DNA of 64,000 bases. Source: JAPUME01 sp964605715. Its GTDB lineage: Bacteria > Acidobacteriota > Terriglobia > UBA7540 > JAPUME01. This document shows positions 45,496-54,939 of this stretch, in pieces; position 1 is the first letter of the stretch, and the number at the start of each line of letters is the position of its first letter. Location of the stretch: NCBI GenBank assembly GCA_964605715.1, contig CAZSDV010000002.1, positions 3,431-67,430 of the forward strand, read 5' to 3'. A program made the position numbers and the translations under genes. Under the pieces are notes generated by a model. It was given only the letters and a program-made list of their open reading frames with translations. It searched no databases and had not been told where the DNA came from.

Positions 45496-46053
45496 ATGAA
45501 AAAGAAAATCACGCGGGTTGGTAGCTCAGCAAGAAAGCAGAAAGGGCTAATCATAGTAAATACAGGAGATGGAAAGGGCAAGACCAGTGCGGCCTTAGGA
45601 GTGGCCCTGCGAGCTTCAGGCTACGGTATGAAAGTGGCTATGATCCAGTTCTTTAAGGGAAAGTGGAAGTACGGCGAACTTAGAAGTGCTCCGAAGCTTG
45701 AAACTTTTGAAATCCTGCCTATGGGTAAGGGGTTTACCTGGGAAAGTGACGATATCGAGATCGACAAGAACATGGTTCGAGCCGCATGGCAAGAAGCCAA
45801 GAAACGTATACATTCGGGAGAATACAAAGTGTTTATTCTGGATGAGATCAACTACGCGCTAAGCTATGGGTATCTTCCGGTTGATGACGTCATTAATTGC
45901 CTAAAGACCAAGCCCCCAATGCTCCACATCATTCTAACCGGACGGGATGCAAAACCTGAAATTATTGAAGTGGCAGATCTTGTAACAGAAATGCGCGAAG
46001 TTAAGCATCCATTTTCACGGGGAATTTCGGCTCAAAAAGGAATCGAGTTCTAG
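45496..46053 (+). CDS. cobO: Corrinoid adenosyltransferase CobO/BtuR
   Basis: A 185-residue ATP:corrinoid adenosyltransferase of the CobA/CobO/BtuR type, which converts cob(I)alamin to adenosylcobalamin. The unusual P-loop GDGKGKTSAALG spans Gly24 to about Gly35. MIQFFKGKWKYGE, the Walker B-like VFILDEINYALSYGYL and LTGRDAKPEIIEVADLVTEM are all diagnostic. The C-terminal VKHPFSRGISAQKGIEF motif is also typical. It stands between two riboswitches with btuF, so newly imported corrinoid is adenosylated by a co-regulated enzyme. No de novo corrin ring genes are nearby, consistent with salvage. Confidence 0.96.
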   Translation: MKKKITRVGSSARKQKGLIIVNTGDGKGKTSAALGVALRASGYGMKVAMIQFFKGKWKYGELRSAPKLETFEILPMGKGFTWESDDIEIDKNMVRAAWQEAKKRIHSGEYKVFILDEINYALSYGYLPVDDVINCLKTKPPMLHIILTGRDAKPEIIEVADLVTEMREVKHPFSRGISAQKGIEF

Positions 46054-46059
46054 GCTTGT

Positions 46060-46225
46060 TGCGTTAGGAAGAACACAAAAACTCGCCGGCAGGATGAATG
46101 AAAAGCGCAGTGAAATTCCGCTACTGCCGCTAACTGTAAGCAACGGTCAAATCTGCAAAACCACTACCCGCAAAGGTGGAAAAAATGGGTATTCCGAAAC
46201 GTTGCAAGTTGAGGGACTGGTCCCG
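46060..46225 (+). promoter_or_regulatory. Cobalamin riboswitch (second, divergent), upstream of btuB
   Basis: The segment 46100-46145 reads GCGCAGTGAAATTCCGCTAC followed by TGCCGCTAACTGTAAGC, the P3-P4 core form found in many proteobacterial B12 riboswitches. Later, GTTGCAAGTTGAGGGAC resembles the 3' CAAGTCAGGAGAC element with changes. GAGGGACTGG (46211-46220) can alternatively pair with CCAGTCCTC (46237-46245), a switch hairpin close to the ribosome site GAGGGTG of btuB. So the 3' part of the aptamer appears to overlap the expression platform. Weaker conservation than in the first riboswitch makes the limits approximate. The small open frame inside it is not a gene. Confidence 0.75.
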
Positions 46226-46269
46226 TTGGCATATCCCCAGTCCTCTCTTCCGAGGGTGAAAGAGCACGC

Positions 46270-48747
46270 ATGTCACTTTTGAAGTGTTGCCAAAGTCGCT
46301 TCTATTTTTTCCTTTTGATATTCGTTTACTTTGTCACTTTGGGACCATCGTTGCCTGTCTCTGGAAAAAACCTAAAAGGAGCGGTCCGTGGGCGGGCGCT
46401 TGATCCGCTAGGAGATGTGGTCCCATATGCAAAGGTTGACCTACTTCAAAAATCAATCGTGATTCAATCAACAACGACGGACCGAGAAGGGAGATTTGAA
46501 TTTAACGTTGTAATTTCAGGTCGCTATTACATCCGGATCAAAGCGACAGGATTTCAGGTCAAGGAAAGCGAGACCGTATTTCTACCACCGATGGGAATCG
46601 TCCAAATCGATCTAGCCCTCCCCATCGGCACCTTACGCCAACAATTCGTTGTGTCGGCTACAGGCACAGAAGTGTCTGCATCCCAGGTTGGTGCCTCAGT
46701 GAGCGTGATCGATAATCAGCGACTCGAATTAGCTAACAAGTTAGACGTACTAGAAGTTTTGCGTTCGGTCCCAGGCGTGCAGGTCGTGCAAACCGGCCAG
46801 CGGGGAGGGGTAACATCACTGTTTATCCGTGGTGGCAACGCTAACTTCAATAAAGTGCTCATCGATGGGGTCCCTGCCAATGACATCGGAGGTAGTTTTA
46901 ATTTCGCGAATTTATCAACAACGGGAGTGGAACAACTAGAATTATTGCGAAGCCCCAACAGTGTTCTTTACGGCACAGACTCCCTAGGAAGCGTCGTCAA
47001 TATTACTACCCGTCGTGGTGCTTCTAGTGTTCCGGAGTTCACATATTCTGCCGACGGGGGGAATTTCCGAACGGCTCGGCAAGAAATTTCCTTGGCTGGT
47101 GCACTTCGCCAAATTGACTATTTTTCTGATTTATCGTACTTCAAGACACGCAATGCTCTTCCTAATAGTGCCTTCCGCAATCAAACCTACTCTGGAAATT
47201 TTGGTTGGAAGGCTAATCGTACAACAGATATCCGACTTAATATCCGACATACTTCCGTTGCGTTGGGTCTGCCAAGCGCTCTCGATTTCTACGGAATTCC
47301 GGACGACTCATCTCAGCGGGACCGCACCACGCGTATCGGTGTAACCGCTAGAAATCAAACCACCACGCGCTGGCATAACCTAGTGCGGTTCGCCTCCAAT
47401 GGGCTCAATTTGAATTTTACAAATCCCACACCAACGGGGGAAGCATTCGACCCCTTTGGCTTTGGGGCTAACTTCCTCGGCAATCAGGTTACGATTAAAG
47501 CGGCCAACGGGTTTAGCGTAAATGGCAGGGCTATCCTCGATTTCGGTGGCATCTACCCACAGCTTTTTGATGTCAACACATTGAGGCGCTCTCTCTACAC
47601 CCAATCAGATTTCAACCTTAAACCTGACCTAAAAACTACCTTTGGTTTTCGCTTTGAAAACACGCATGGGTTTACTGCAACTTCTAGTTCTCGGTCAACC
47701 ACGGAGCGAAAGAGCCTTGGGGCTTTCATGCAAGCTCACGGACGGATTTGGCGTCGTACTTACCTTACGGCGGGGTTAGGCCTCGAAAAAAATGCCATCT
47801 TCGGATTTGCTGTAACACCACGTGTTTCGTTGGGTTACTACCTGAGACAAGGTGCCTCAGGGACATTTTTAAATAGTACGAAACTGAGATTTAATTTTGG
47901 AACTGGCATTAAGGAGCCAAGTGTCTTTCATGAAAGTTCTTCTCTCTTTAGTCTTCTAACGGAACTCACAAATGGTAGTTCCTCGATCTCACAGTTCGGT
48001 GTTTTTCCAATCGGACCTGAGAAAAGCCGGAGTTTTGATTTCGGATTTGACCAAAAATTATGGGACGGGCGTGCTAGCCTAGGAATCAACTTTTTTCATA
48101 ACCAATTTTTTGATCTGATCGAGTTTGTTGCCAAAGATACTCTTCCTCAACTTGGAGTACCTATAGCGGCCGCGGTGGCAACTCCCTTTGGAGCTGCAAT
48201 TAACTCTTCTTCTTTTTATGCCCTTGGCATGGAAACGGAATTCCTAGCGCGACTTAGCAGCGGATTGCATGTACAAGGGCAGTATACCTACCTGAAGGCA
48301 GCGGTGAATGAATCCTTTTCCAGTGGCGCTATTCAGCCAGCTATTAACCCCTTGTTTCCTGACATCCCTATTGGTGCATTTTCACCCCTGATAGGAGGTA
48401 GGCCTTTCCGGCGCGCGCCACATTCAGGAAGTTTCGAGGTAGGGTATTCGAATGGAAACTTAGCGTTCATGTTCAGTGGTTACTTTGTTGGGCGCCAAGA
48501 TGGCAGTAGCTTTCTTTCTGACCCGCTTTTCGGAAACTCACTGCTCTTGCCAAATCATAATTTCATCTCGGGTTACCAGAAAATTGATTGGAGCGGATAT
48601 TATTCTTTTGACCACGGGATTGCATTTTATACCAGCATCGAAAACCTTCTTAGCCAGCATTACCAGCCGGTACCAGGATTCCCCGCTTCCCCACTAACGT
48701 TCCGTACCGGCCTCAAGATTAGGCTAGGAGGAGAAAACTGGAGATAA
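46270..48747 (+). CDS. btuB: TonB-dependent outer-membrane receptor, B12 (BtuB-type)
   Basis: An 825-residue TonB-dependent receptor. The signal peptide (about 13-35) is followed by a carboxypeptidase-regulatory-like domain (about 37-120, VRGRALDPLGDVVPYAKVDL), typical of Acidobacteria and Bacteroidetes receptors. The plug domain (about 135-250) has DVLEVLRSVPGVQVVQTGQR, SLFIRGGNANFNKVLIDGVP and SPNSVLYGTDSLGSVVNI. The remainder is the beta-barrel, ending LRIRLGG-type strands without the usual terminal Phe. B12 specificity is inferred from the riboswitch directly upstream and the flanking btuF, cobO, btuC and btuD genes. It would import cobalamin across the outer membrane with TonB-ExbBD, which are not in the window. 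Confidence 0.9.
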   Translation: MSLLKCCQSRFYFFLLIFVYFVTLGPSLPVSGKNLKGAVRGRALDPLGDVVPYAKVDLLQKSIVIQSTTTDREGRFEFNVVISGRYYIRIKATGFQVKESETVFLPPMGIVQIDLALPIGTLRQQFVVSATGTEVSASQVGASVSVIDNQRLELANKLDVLEVLRSVPGVQVVQTGQRGGVTSLFIRGGNANFNKVLIDGVPANDIGGSFNFANLSTTGVEQLELLRSPNSVLYGTDSLGSVVNITTRRGASSVPEFTYSADGGNFRTARQEISLAGALRQIDYFSDLSYFKTRNALPNSAFRNQTYSGNFGWKANRTTDIRLNIRHTSVALGLPSALDFYGIPDDSSQRDRTTRIGVTARNQTTTRWHNLVRFASNGLNLNFTNPTPTGEAFDPFGFGANFLGNQVTIKAANGFSVNGRAILDFGGIYPQLFDVNTLRRSLYTQSDFNLKPDLKTTFGFRFENTHGFTATSSSRSTTERKSLGAFMQAHGRIWRRTYLTAGLGLEKNAIFGFAVTPRVSLGYYLRQGASGTFLNSTKLRFNFGTGIKEPSVFHESSSLFSLLTELTNGSSSISQFGVFPIGPEKSRSFDFGFDQKLWDGRASLGINFFHNQFFDLIEFVAKDTLPQLGVPIAAAVATPFGAAINSSSFYALGMETEFLARLSSGLHVQGQYTYLKAAVNESFSSGAIQPAINPLFPDIPIGAFSPLIGGRPFRRAPHSGSFEVGYSNGNLAFMFSGYFVGRQDGSSFLSDPLFGNSLLLPNHNFISGYQKIDWSGYYSFDHGIAFYTSIENLLSQHYQPVPGFPASPLTFRTGLKIRLGGENWR

Positions 48748-48809
48748 TGGAAGGCAAGGTAGAGGTATCTACTGGGCAAAATAAGTTGGATGTCTATTTC
48801 AGGTGAAAA

Positions 48810-49910
48810 TTGAATTTTAAACCCGAAAGGTTCTCCAGGGAATCGGCCATGTTAGATCGCAGCGGGAACGCTACAGCGCGCTATCGTTTTGGACTTTTTT
48901 TCCTCGCGGGACTCCTCCTACTCTCTACCATCCTTGCGGTTACGATCGGGGTTGTGGAGGTTTCTCCACGCACTATGCTTTCTGTGTTACTTAACCGGAT
49001 AGGGTTTACTGACTTTCCTCAGATGTGGGCGCCTAGCGATGAAGTTATTATCTTGCATCTCCGTCTGCCCCGTGTTTTAGGAGCCGCACTTGTCGGGGCG
49101 GCCCTTTCGGTTGCAGGCATTCTTTTTCAGGGACTCTTAAGGAACCCCATGGCTGACCCGTATGTAATCGGCACTTCGGGGGGGGCGGCACTGGGCGCAA
49201 GCATCGGCCTAGTGCTCTCCAATTATTTTTCCATCTTGGGTTTCAGTGCAATCCCAACCTTTGCATTTCTAGGGGCAACAGGAACCATGATACTCGTTTA
49301 CCACCTAGCAAAAGTGGGGGGACGCACGCCGGTGGTGAATATTCTCTTGGCTGGGTTTTCGGTAAGCGTAATTCTCGGGTATACCATGTCATTTCTGTTA
49401 ATCGTGAACGATCGATTGCAGGTAAACGTGCGGATTCTCTACACGTGGTTGTTAGGAGGAGTTTCGATCTCTCGCTGGCCCCAGGTGGGGATCATTGCTT
49501 TGATAGTTGTTTTGGGTATTATCCTGGCATTTGTGTTCGCTAGAACCTTAAATGTTCTTTCATTAGGGGAGGAGCATGCTGCCCACCTAGGTATTCCTGT
49601 TGAGCGTCACAAAGCTGCACTAATTGCGATTGGCTCTCTATTGACAGCGGCTGCCGTTACTACGGCGGGGCTGGTCGGATTCGTTGGTTTAATCGTTCCT
49701 CATTTCCTCCGCTTGCTGTTTGGTCCAGATCACACTCGATTGCTGCCATTGGGAGCTCTAGGGGGAGCTGCCTTTCTAGTTTTTGCTGACTTACTAGCAC
49801 GAATTGCCATGCCTCCTACAGAATTGCCCGTCGGAATCTTGACCGCCTTTGTGGGGGGGCCAGCTTTCCTGTTTTTATTACGCCGGGCAAAGCGTGAGTA
49901 TCGCCTTTGA
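48810..49910 (+). CDS. btuC: Cobalamin ABC transporter permease BtuC
   Basis: A FecCD-family permease with about ten membrane helices, 366 residues from the TTG at 48810 (AGGTGAAAA ahead); the ATG at 48849 is an alternative giving 353 residues. Motifs include LRLPRVLGAALVGAALSVAG, the LLRNPMADPYVIGTSGGAALG loop that contacts the ATPase, and the C-terminal GLVGFVGLIVPHFLRLLFG and LPVGILTAFVGGPAFLFLL. These are standard for the B12/siderophore/haem permease family; B12 follows from context. It follows btuB by 62 bases and ends 16 bases before btuD. Confidence 0.93.
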   Translation: MNFKPERFSRESAMLDRSGNATARYRFGLFFLAGLLLLSTILAVTIGVVEVSPRTMLSVLLNRIGFTDFPQMWAPSDEVIILHLRLPRVLGAALVGAALSVAGILFQGLLRNPMADPYVIGTSGGAALGASIGLVLSNYFSILGFSAIPTFAFLGATGTMILVYHLAKVGGRTPVVNILLAGFSVSVILGYTMSFLLIVNDRLQVNVRILYTWLLGGVSISRWPQVGIIALIVVLGIILAFVFARTLNVLSLGEEHAAHLGIPVERHKAALIAIGSLLTAAAVTTAGLVGFVGLIVPHFLRLLFGPDHTRLLPLGALGGAAFLVFADLLARIAMPPTELPVGILTAFVGGPAFLFLLRRAKREYRL

Positions 49911-49926
49911 CTCTTGGAAATTAACC

Positions 49927-50745
49927 ATGAAGACAATTGAGGTTCACAAACTCTGTTTTCAATACAAACACCACCCGGTGCTGGAAAGAGCTTCTTTGGG
50001 CATTAAGGCCGGAGAACGCGTGGCCTTACTTGGCCCCAACGGCGCAGGGAAAACGACTTTATTAAAACTTATCAGCGGGGCGCTAGCTCCGGCCCGGGGA
50101 ACAGTTAGTCTTAATGGACTTACACTAAGCAGCATTTCAAAGAGAAGCTTGGCACGAACAATCGCTATCGTCCCACAGGAATTCAGTGTGCCTTTTGCAT
50201 TTACCGCCCAGGAAATCGTTGAGCTCGGGAGGACGCCTTATCTGGGCCTTCTGCATGGTGTGAGGGCCGATGACCGCCTTGCCGTCGAGAAAGCCATGGC
50301 ATTGACCGATACGATTCCGCTCGGGCAACGCATTTTCAATGAGTTGAGCGGAGGCGAACGCCAACGTGTCATGATTGCCATGGCACTGGCACAGGAACCG
50401 AAAATTCTGCTTTTGGATGAGCCAACTCAACAACTGGATATTGCTCGCCAAGCTGGAATTCTAGATTTAATCGTAAATCTAAATCAAGAGCAAGGGCTGA
50501 CGGTACTGTGTGCGATCCATGATCTAAACCTCGCGGGCAGCTACTTCCATCGACTAATCGTTCTTCATGGTGGTTCAGTTCTGGCGGATGGGCCCCCGAC
50601 TGATGTGCTACGTTCAGACCTTCTTGCGAAAGCGTACGATGGCCCAATAGAGGTGGCATTAATCGAGAACCGTCGTATACCAGTGGTCTTGTCTCCATCC
50701 GAGCCTAATATTAAGCTGACGAAGAGAACAGAGTTTGACCACTGA
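49927..50745 (+). CDS. btuD: Cobalamin ABC transporter ATP-binding protein BtuD
   Basis: A 272-residue ABC ATPase. The ATG at 49927 gives the normal N-terminus KTIEVHKLCFQYKHHPVLE; a frame running back to 49849 overlaps btuC and is not family-like. Walker A is GPNGAGKTT, the signature is LSGGERQRV, Walker B is ILLLDEPTQQLD, and the H-loop is AIHDLNLA. The short C-terminal tail is typical of FecE/BtuD importers. It completes the btuF-btuC-btuD transporter. No terminator is obvious in the 110-base gap to the convergent amidohydrolase gene. Confidence 0.94.
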   Translation: MKTIEVHKLCFQYKHHPVLERASLGIKAGERVALLGPNGAGKTTLLKLISGALAPARGTVSLNGLTLSSISKRSLARTIAIVPQEFSVPFAFTAQEIVELGRTPYLGLLHGVRADDRLAVEKAMALTDTIPLGQRIFNELSGGERQRVMIAMALAQEPKILLLDEPTQQLDIARQAGILDLIVNLNQEQGLTVLCAIHDLNLAGSYFHRLIVLHGGSVLADGPPTDVLRSDLLAKAYDGPIEVALIENRRIPVVLSPSEPNIKLTKRTEFDH

Positions 50746-50855
50746 ACCACTCAGTCACAGAAAATTTCCTGGCCATTATTAAATAAAACATCTTGGTGCA
50801 AGGGATGAAACTATGAATAAATTTTCGATGAAAAAGAACCCTTGTAGAGTGGAGC

Positions 50856-51812
50856 TTATTCGCTTTGAGGGGATTTTAATCCTAAAAGCTTAGCCCCATT
50901 CTCATAAAGAATACGATGGAGCTTACCACTATCAGGTATGAGATGGCGCAAGACGGCAAGGGACTTCGCACCAATACAATTTCCTCGATTTACTCCAGCA
51001 CCCTTTCCGTCTAGGCAATCACAGTCACTGCCCCAAATCAGCTGACGGTGGTGGCGCTCCAAAAACCCGGATGCGAAATCCGGGTCGCGAGTGATCGAGT
51101 TTAAGCCAGAGCCAGCTGACAAATCCCCATACATGTTTGGGTAATCAGAAAGTAATCGATCAGTAAGTCCACCCGGCCTTACCTTTCCGGTTGGGTACGT
51201 AACCTGAGGATTCAGGTCGGCACTGATATTTCCCCACCAGGTTTGAGCATGACCAATGAATTTAACAGTTGGATAATGATCCAAAATCTTTGAAAATCTG
51301 GGGAAACCCGTATTATATCTTTCGTATAAAAAATGGATCAGTACAGGAATATCCATCTCCTTGGCTAGCGAGTAGATCCGATGCATTTCAGCTGAGTCAA
51401 CTGCAACATGAAATTTCATCTCTCCAATACCGATTGCACCTCTTTCTATATTTTCCCGTAGGACATCCACTGCGCGAGATTCAGCTGCATCGGCACAGGC
51501 AAACCGAACAAATCGACCTGGATAGCGCAATTCAACCTCTGTGCAACTCTGATTACTACCCACCTGATCAAGCATCCAGCCCTCACCGGGCAACAGGACT
51601 GTGGTCGTTACCCCAAGGAAATCTTGATGGGCTACAAGGTGGTCATGTGGGCGTCTTTTATAAAAAGTGTGTTGGTGGAGGTCAAGAATTGGCTTACCCA
51701 ATTCAAAAGGAATCTTCCAACTTAATGCCCCAGCGCTCAAACTCGTCCCAAGAAAACTTCTCCTCGAAACTCTCAAGGTCAACTGAAATCTCCTTTCCCT
51801 CAGTGAGGACAA
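50856..51812 (-). CDS. Tat-exported amidohydrolase-family (TIM-barrel) protein
   Basis: A 318-residue amidohydrolase-2-like metal-dependent hydrolase. An N-terminal Tat-like signal (SRRSFLGTSLSAGALSW) is followed by PILDLHQHTF, the metal-binding His-x-His of barrel strand 1. IGIGEMKFHVAVDSAEMHRI, PVLIHFLYERY, VKFIGHAQTWW and the late LIWGSDCDCLDG with its catalytic-type Asp fit the family. Reaction and substrate are unknown. Exported members of this fold are frequent next to PVC-type haem proteins, and here the divergent neighbour 50 bases away is one, which suggests a shared catabolic unit and promoter region. Confidence 0.85.
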   Translation of the reverse strand: MSSLRERRFQLTLRVSRRSFLGTSLSAGALSWKIPFELGKPILDLHQHTFYKRRPHDHLVAHQDFLGVTTTVLLPGEGWMLDQVGSNQSCTEVELRYPGRFVRFACADAAESRAVDVLRENIERGAIGIGEMKFHVAVDSAEMHRIYSLAKEMDIPVLIHFLYERYNTGFPRFSKILDHYPTVKFIGHAQTWWGNISADLNPQVTYPTGKVRPGGLTDRLLSDYPNMYGDLSAGSGLNSITRDPDFASGFLERHHRQLIWGSDCDCLDGKGAGVNRGNCIGAKSLAVLRHLIPDSGKLHRILYENGAKLLGLKSPQSE

Positions 51813-51862
51813 TGATTATCATAGAGCATTCGGCTCTCGCATTTTACCAAACTGATTAAGAC

Positions 51863-54800
51863 ATGAGAAACTCAATACTCTTGTCCCTATTTTCGTCGGC
51901 GATATTTTTCTCGGGTTGCTCCGTTGAGGATCGATCGCCAGGGCCCCTTTCCCCCGAGCAAGCCCTAAAAAGCTTCCAGATCCACCCGGATTTCCGCATA
52001 GAGATTTTTGCTACTGAACCCCATGTAATAGATCCGGTTGAATTGGTATTCGACGAGGACGGTCGGGCATTCGTAGCTGAAATGCTTGATTACCCAATTG
52101 ATCCAGTTATAGGCAACCCACCCCGAAGTCGCATCCGCTTGCTGGAAGATTTTGATAAAGACGGCCGAGTGGATCACTCACGGATCTTTGCAGAGAACCT
52201 TTTGCAAGTAACGAGCATGCTCCCCTGGAAAGGTGGCCTTATCGTTACTTCAGCTCCAGATATCCTCTATTTAAAAGACACCGATGGTGACCTTAAGGCT
52301 GATCTTCGTCAGGTTCTTTTTACTGGATTCTCCATGGGTGACCCTCAGGCACGCATTACGAATCTCCGGTTTGGTATTGACAATTGGATCTATGCATCTA
52401 ATTATGGCCAGCCAGGAACTATCACATCACCAGCATTCCCCGGCGCACAATCTGTATCAGTTTTTGGAGCTGACTTTCGTTTCCAAATTGACCAAGGTCG
52501 ATTCGAGGCAGCTTCTGGTACGGCACAGTTTGGCCTAGCCATTGATGACTGGGGTCGTCGCTTTATTACGCAAAATACAGTCCACGTTCGCCACGTCGTC
52601 ATTCCCAGACGTTACTTGGAGAGAAATCCTTACCTTTCACGTGGCAACACCATGCAAGATATCTCCGACCATGGACGTCCTACAGCCCAGATTTTTCAGC
52701 TTACCTCCCCGCAGGACTGGAGGAAAACAAGAACCCAGATTCGCCAGCGCCGCTTCGATGAGTTAGATGTGGATCGCACTGAAGTGGTAAGCGGCTATTT
52801 CACTGGAGCTTCAGGTGGGACTTTTTATACAGGGGACACGTTCCTTGAAAAATACCGTGGGAATTTGTTTACCGGTGATGTAGTAGGAAATCTGGTTCAT
52901 CGTGACCTTATAGTTCCAGAAGGACCTATCTTTCGTGCTGAGCGTGCGCCCGAGGAACGGGACCGAGAATTTCTAGTTTCAACCGATCCATGGTTTCGTC
53001 CTTGTAACTTCACTACTGGTCCAGACGGGAACCTGTATATGATCGATATGTATCGCGAGTTCATTGAGACACCTGCTTCAATTCCTTCGAGTCTACTAAA
53101 AAACATGAACACGTTCAGCGGGGACGAGCTCGGACGAATTTACCGTATCGTTCGAGTAGATTCGCCCCCAGTACAGCCCATTGAACCTCGCCTCTCCGAT
53201 ACAGCAACACAAATGCTAGTTCGACTTCTTGAACAGGAGAATAACTGGTGGAGAATAACGGGACACCGAATGCTACTCGAAAAAAAAGATCTCTCAGCAA
53301 TTCCAGTACTACGGAGTTTAGTGCAAGGAAACCCTCCCCCTACACGCGTGCATGCACTCTACATTCTCGATGCTTACTCTGCTCTGGATCAACAACTAGT
53401 TGAGGTTGCCCTGGGGGATCCAGCCTCAGGAGTTCGGGAAAACGCTCTTAGGCTAGCTGAAAACTATCCTGAGCTTGAAACTCGCGTGGCGGAAATGACA
53501 AATGATCCGTCTTCTCGAGTTGCACTGCAACTCGCTTTAAGTTTAGGGGAATTCTCTGGCCAGGAAAGCTCTAAGGCACTTACCACGTTGGCCTCAAGAT
53601 ATGGCCATGACCCATGGTTTCAAACAGCAATTTTGAGTTCTAAGACCGGGTCCTCGCCCCAGCTCCTTCAAGCCATGCTTCACCAGGAAAATTTCTTTGT
53701 TGAACCGAATTCAGGAAAAGAGAAATTCTTAGAAGAGTTAACAGCAATCATTGGAGCACGATCCGAGCCACAACAAGTCGCGCAGCTTATAAACTTGCTT
53801 TACCAAGAGCAACAGCTGCAGGCTGAAGCTTGGCAGGTCGCCGGATTGAACGGGCTAGCACGAGGGCTTGATCTTGCAGGGACCCATCGGTCTAGAATTC
53901 GCGTTGAAGATATGGTGCTGACACGGTGGTTGCAAAGTGGATCCGAAAAGGTTCAAGTGGCAGCACTAAACCTTGCACGCCATTTCACAAATTCGTATCT
54001 CATCGCGGTATCTTCCCGCCAGGCAAAAGATGTAAGCCTTCCTATGGAAAGACGCAGAGCGGCAATCCAGTCCCTAACAGGAGGAGAGCTCCTTAACGTC
54101 CAAAAAGTGTTTGAGCAATTACTTGATTTAGAAATGGATCCGGAACTCCGAAAAACATTAATTTTCTCACTCGGACAATTCGATGACCCGAGCGTGACGG
54201 ATATTTTGATTTCCCATTGGAAAAGGCTTAGCCCTAACGCGCGCAAACACGTTCTGGACGTTTTGCTGGGGCATCAAACCCACATGCTTCAGCTTTTAGA
54301 AGCAATTAGAGATGGGAGAATTGAGCGCGCAGCCCTCGATCCCAGCCGACGCGAAAAACTCCTGCACCACTCTGATTTCAAGATTAAGGAGCAGGCCGCA
54401 CGATTATTCCCAAGCGATGAGGCGCCGATCGATAGGCCGAAGCCTTGGGAAAACTATCGTTCGGTACTTGACATCAATGGAGATAGTGCACGGGGCAGGC
54501 CAATTTTTGAGGAGAGGTGTGGGGCCTGCCACTTGCCGAAAAAGAATAAACAAGTGGGCCCTGACCTAGCGCGCGTGAAAGGTAACACCGGAGCCCAATT
54601 ACTACAGAAGATTCTTGATCCCAGTCAAGAGATCGACCCCAAGTATACAAATTATATAATCACGACTACCGATGGGCTGATACACGATGGCGTGATATTC
54701 TCCGAAACTCCGGGCACATTGACTTTGTGGAGTGGAGAAGAGGAGGACAACGCGATCCTTCGTTCAAACATTTTGAACATTCGTGCCTCGAGCATATCAT

Positions 54801-54892
54801 TGATGCCAGAGGGATTAGAAAAAGACCTCAGCCAGCAGGATTTGGCTGACATACTTGCATTTCTGCAAGGAGGCACCCTCCATAACCATTGA
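51863..54892 (+). CDS. PVC-type membrane-bound dehydrogenase with HEAT repeats and cytochrome c domain
   Basis: A 1009-residue lipoprotein (MRNSILLSLFSSAIFFSGC, lipobox Phe-Ser-Gly-Cys19). The N-terminal domain (about 35-430) is a quinoprotein-like propeller of the type called 'membrane-bound dehydrogenase' in Planctomycetes and Verrucomicrobia; it opens FQIHPDFRIEIFATEPHVIDPVE. HEAT-like helical repeats follow (about 450-850, e.g. LRSLVQGNPPPTRVHALYIL). The C-terminus (about 870-1005) is a haem domain: RCGACHLPKKNKQVGPDLARV, with axial Met probably in the ISLMPEGL segment. Probably a periplasmic sugar-type dehydrogenase passing electrons to its own haem. Substrate unknown. Confidence 0.9.
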   Translation: MRNSILLSLFSSAIFFSGCSVEDRSPGPLSPEQALKSFQIHPDFRIEIFATEPHVIDPVELVFDEDGRAFVAEMLDYPIDPVIGNPPRSRIRLLEDFDKDGRVDHSRIFAENLLQVTSMLPWKGGLIVTSAPDILYLKDTDGDLKADLRQVLFTGFSMGDPQARITNLRFGIDNWIYASNYGQPGTITSPAFPGAQSVSVFGADFRFQIDQGRFEAASGTAQFGLAIDDWGRRFITQNTVHVRHVVIPRRYLERNPYLSRGNTMQDISDHGRPTAQIFQLTSPQDWRKTRTQIRQRRFDELDVDRTEVVSGYFTGASGGTFYTGDTFLEKYRGNLFTGDVVGNLVHRDLIVPEGPIFRAERAPEERDREFLVSTDPWFRPCNFTTGPDGNLYMIDMYREFIETPASIPSSLLKNMNTFSGDELGRIYRIVRVDSPPVQPIEPRLSDTATQMLVRLLEQENNWWRITGHRMLLEKKDLSAIPVLRSLVQGNPPPTRVHALYILDAYSALDQQLVEVALGDPASGVRENALRLAENYPELETRVAEMTNDPSSRVALQLALSLGEFSGQESSKALTTLASRYGHDPWFQTAILSSKTGSSPQLLQAMLHQENFFVEPNSGKEKFLEELTAIIGARSEPQQVAQLINLLYQEQQLQAEAWQVAGLNGLARGLDLAGTHRSRIRVEDMVLTRWLQSGSEKVQVAALNLARHFTNSYLIAVSSRQAKDVSLPMERRRAAIQSLTGGELLNVQKVFEQLLDLEMDPELRKTLIFSLGQFDDPSVTDILISHWKRLSPNARKHVLDVLLGHQTHMLQLLEAIRDGRIERAALDPSRREKLLHHSDFKIKEQAARLFPSDEAPIDRPKPWENYRSVLDINGDSARGRPIFEERCGACHLPKKNKQVGPDLARVKGNTGAQLLQKILDPSQEIDPKYTNYIITTTDGLIHDGVIFSETPGTLTLWSGEEEDNAILRSNILNIRASSISLMPEGLEKDLSQQDLADILAFLQGGTLHNH

Positions 54893-54939
54893 TGGCCATC
54901 GAGACAATTTCTAATTTCAAGTAGCAAGGGAGGATAGCA

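Noticed and set aside
46094..46282. 62-residue open frame before btuB
   Set aside because: It coincides with the cobalamin riboswitch and overlaps the btuB start; the sequence is explained by the RNA.
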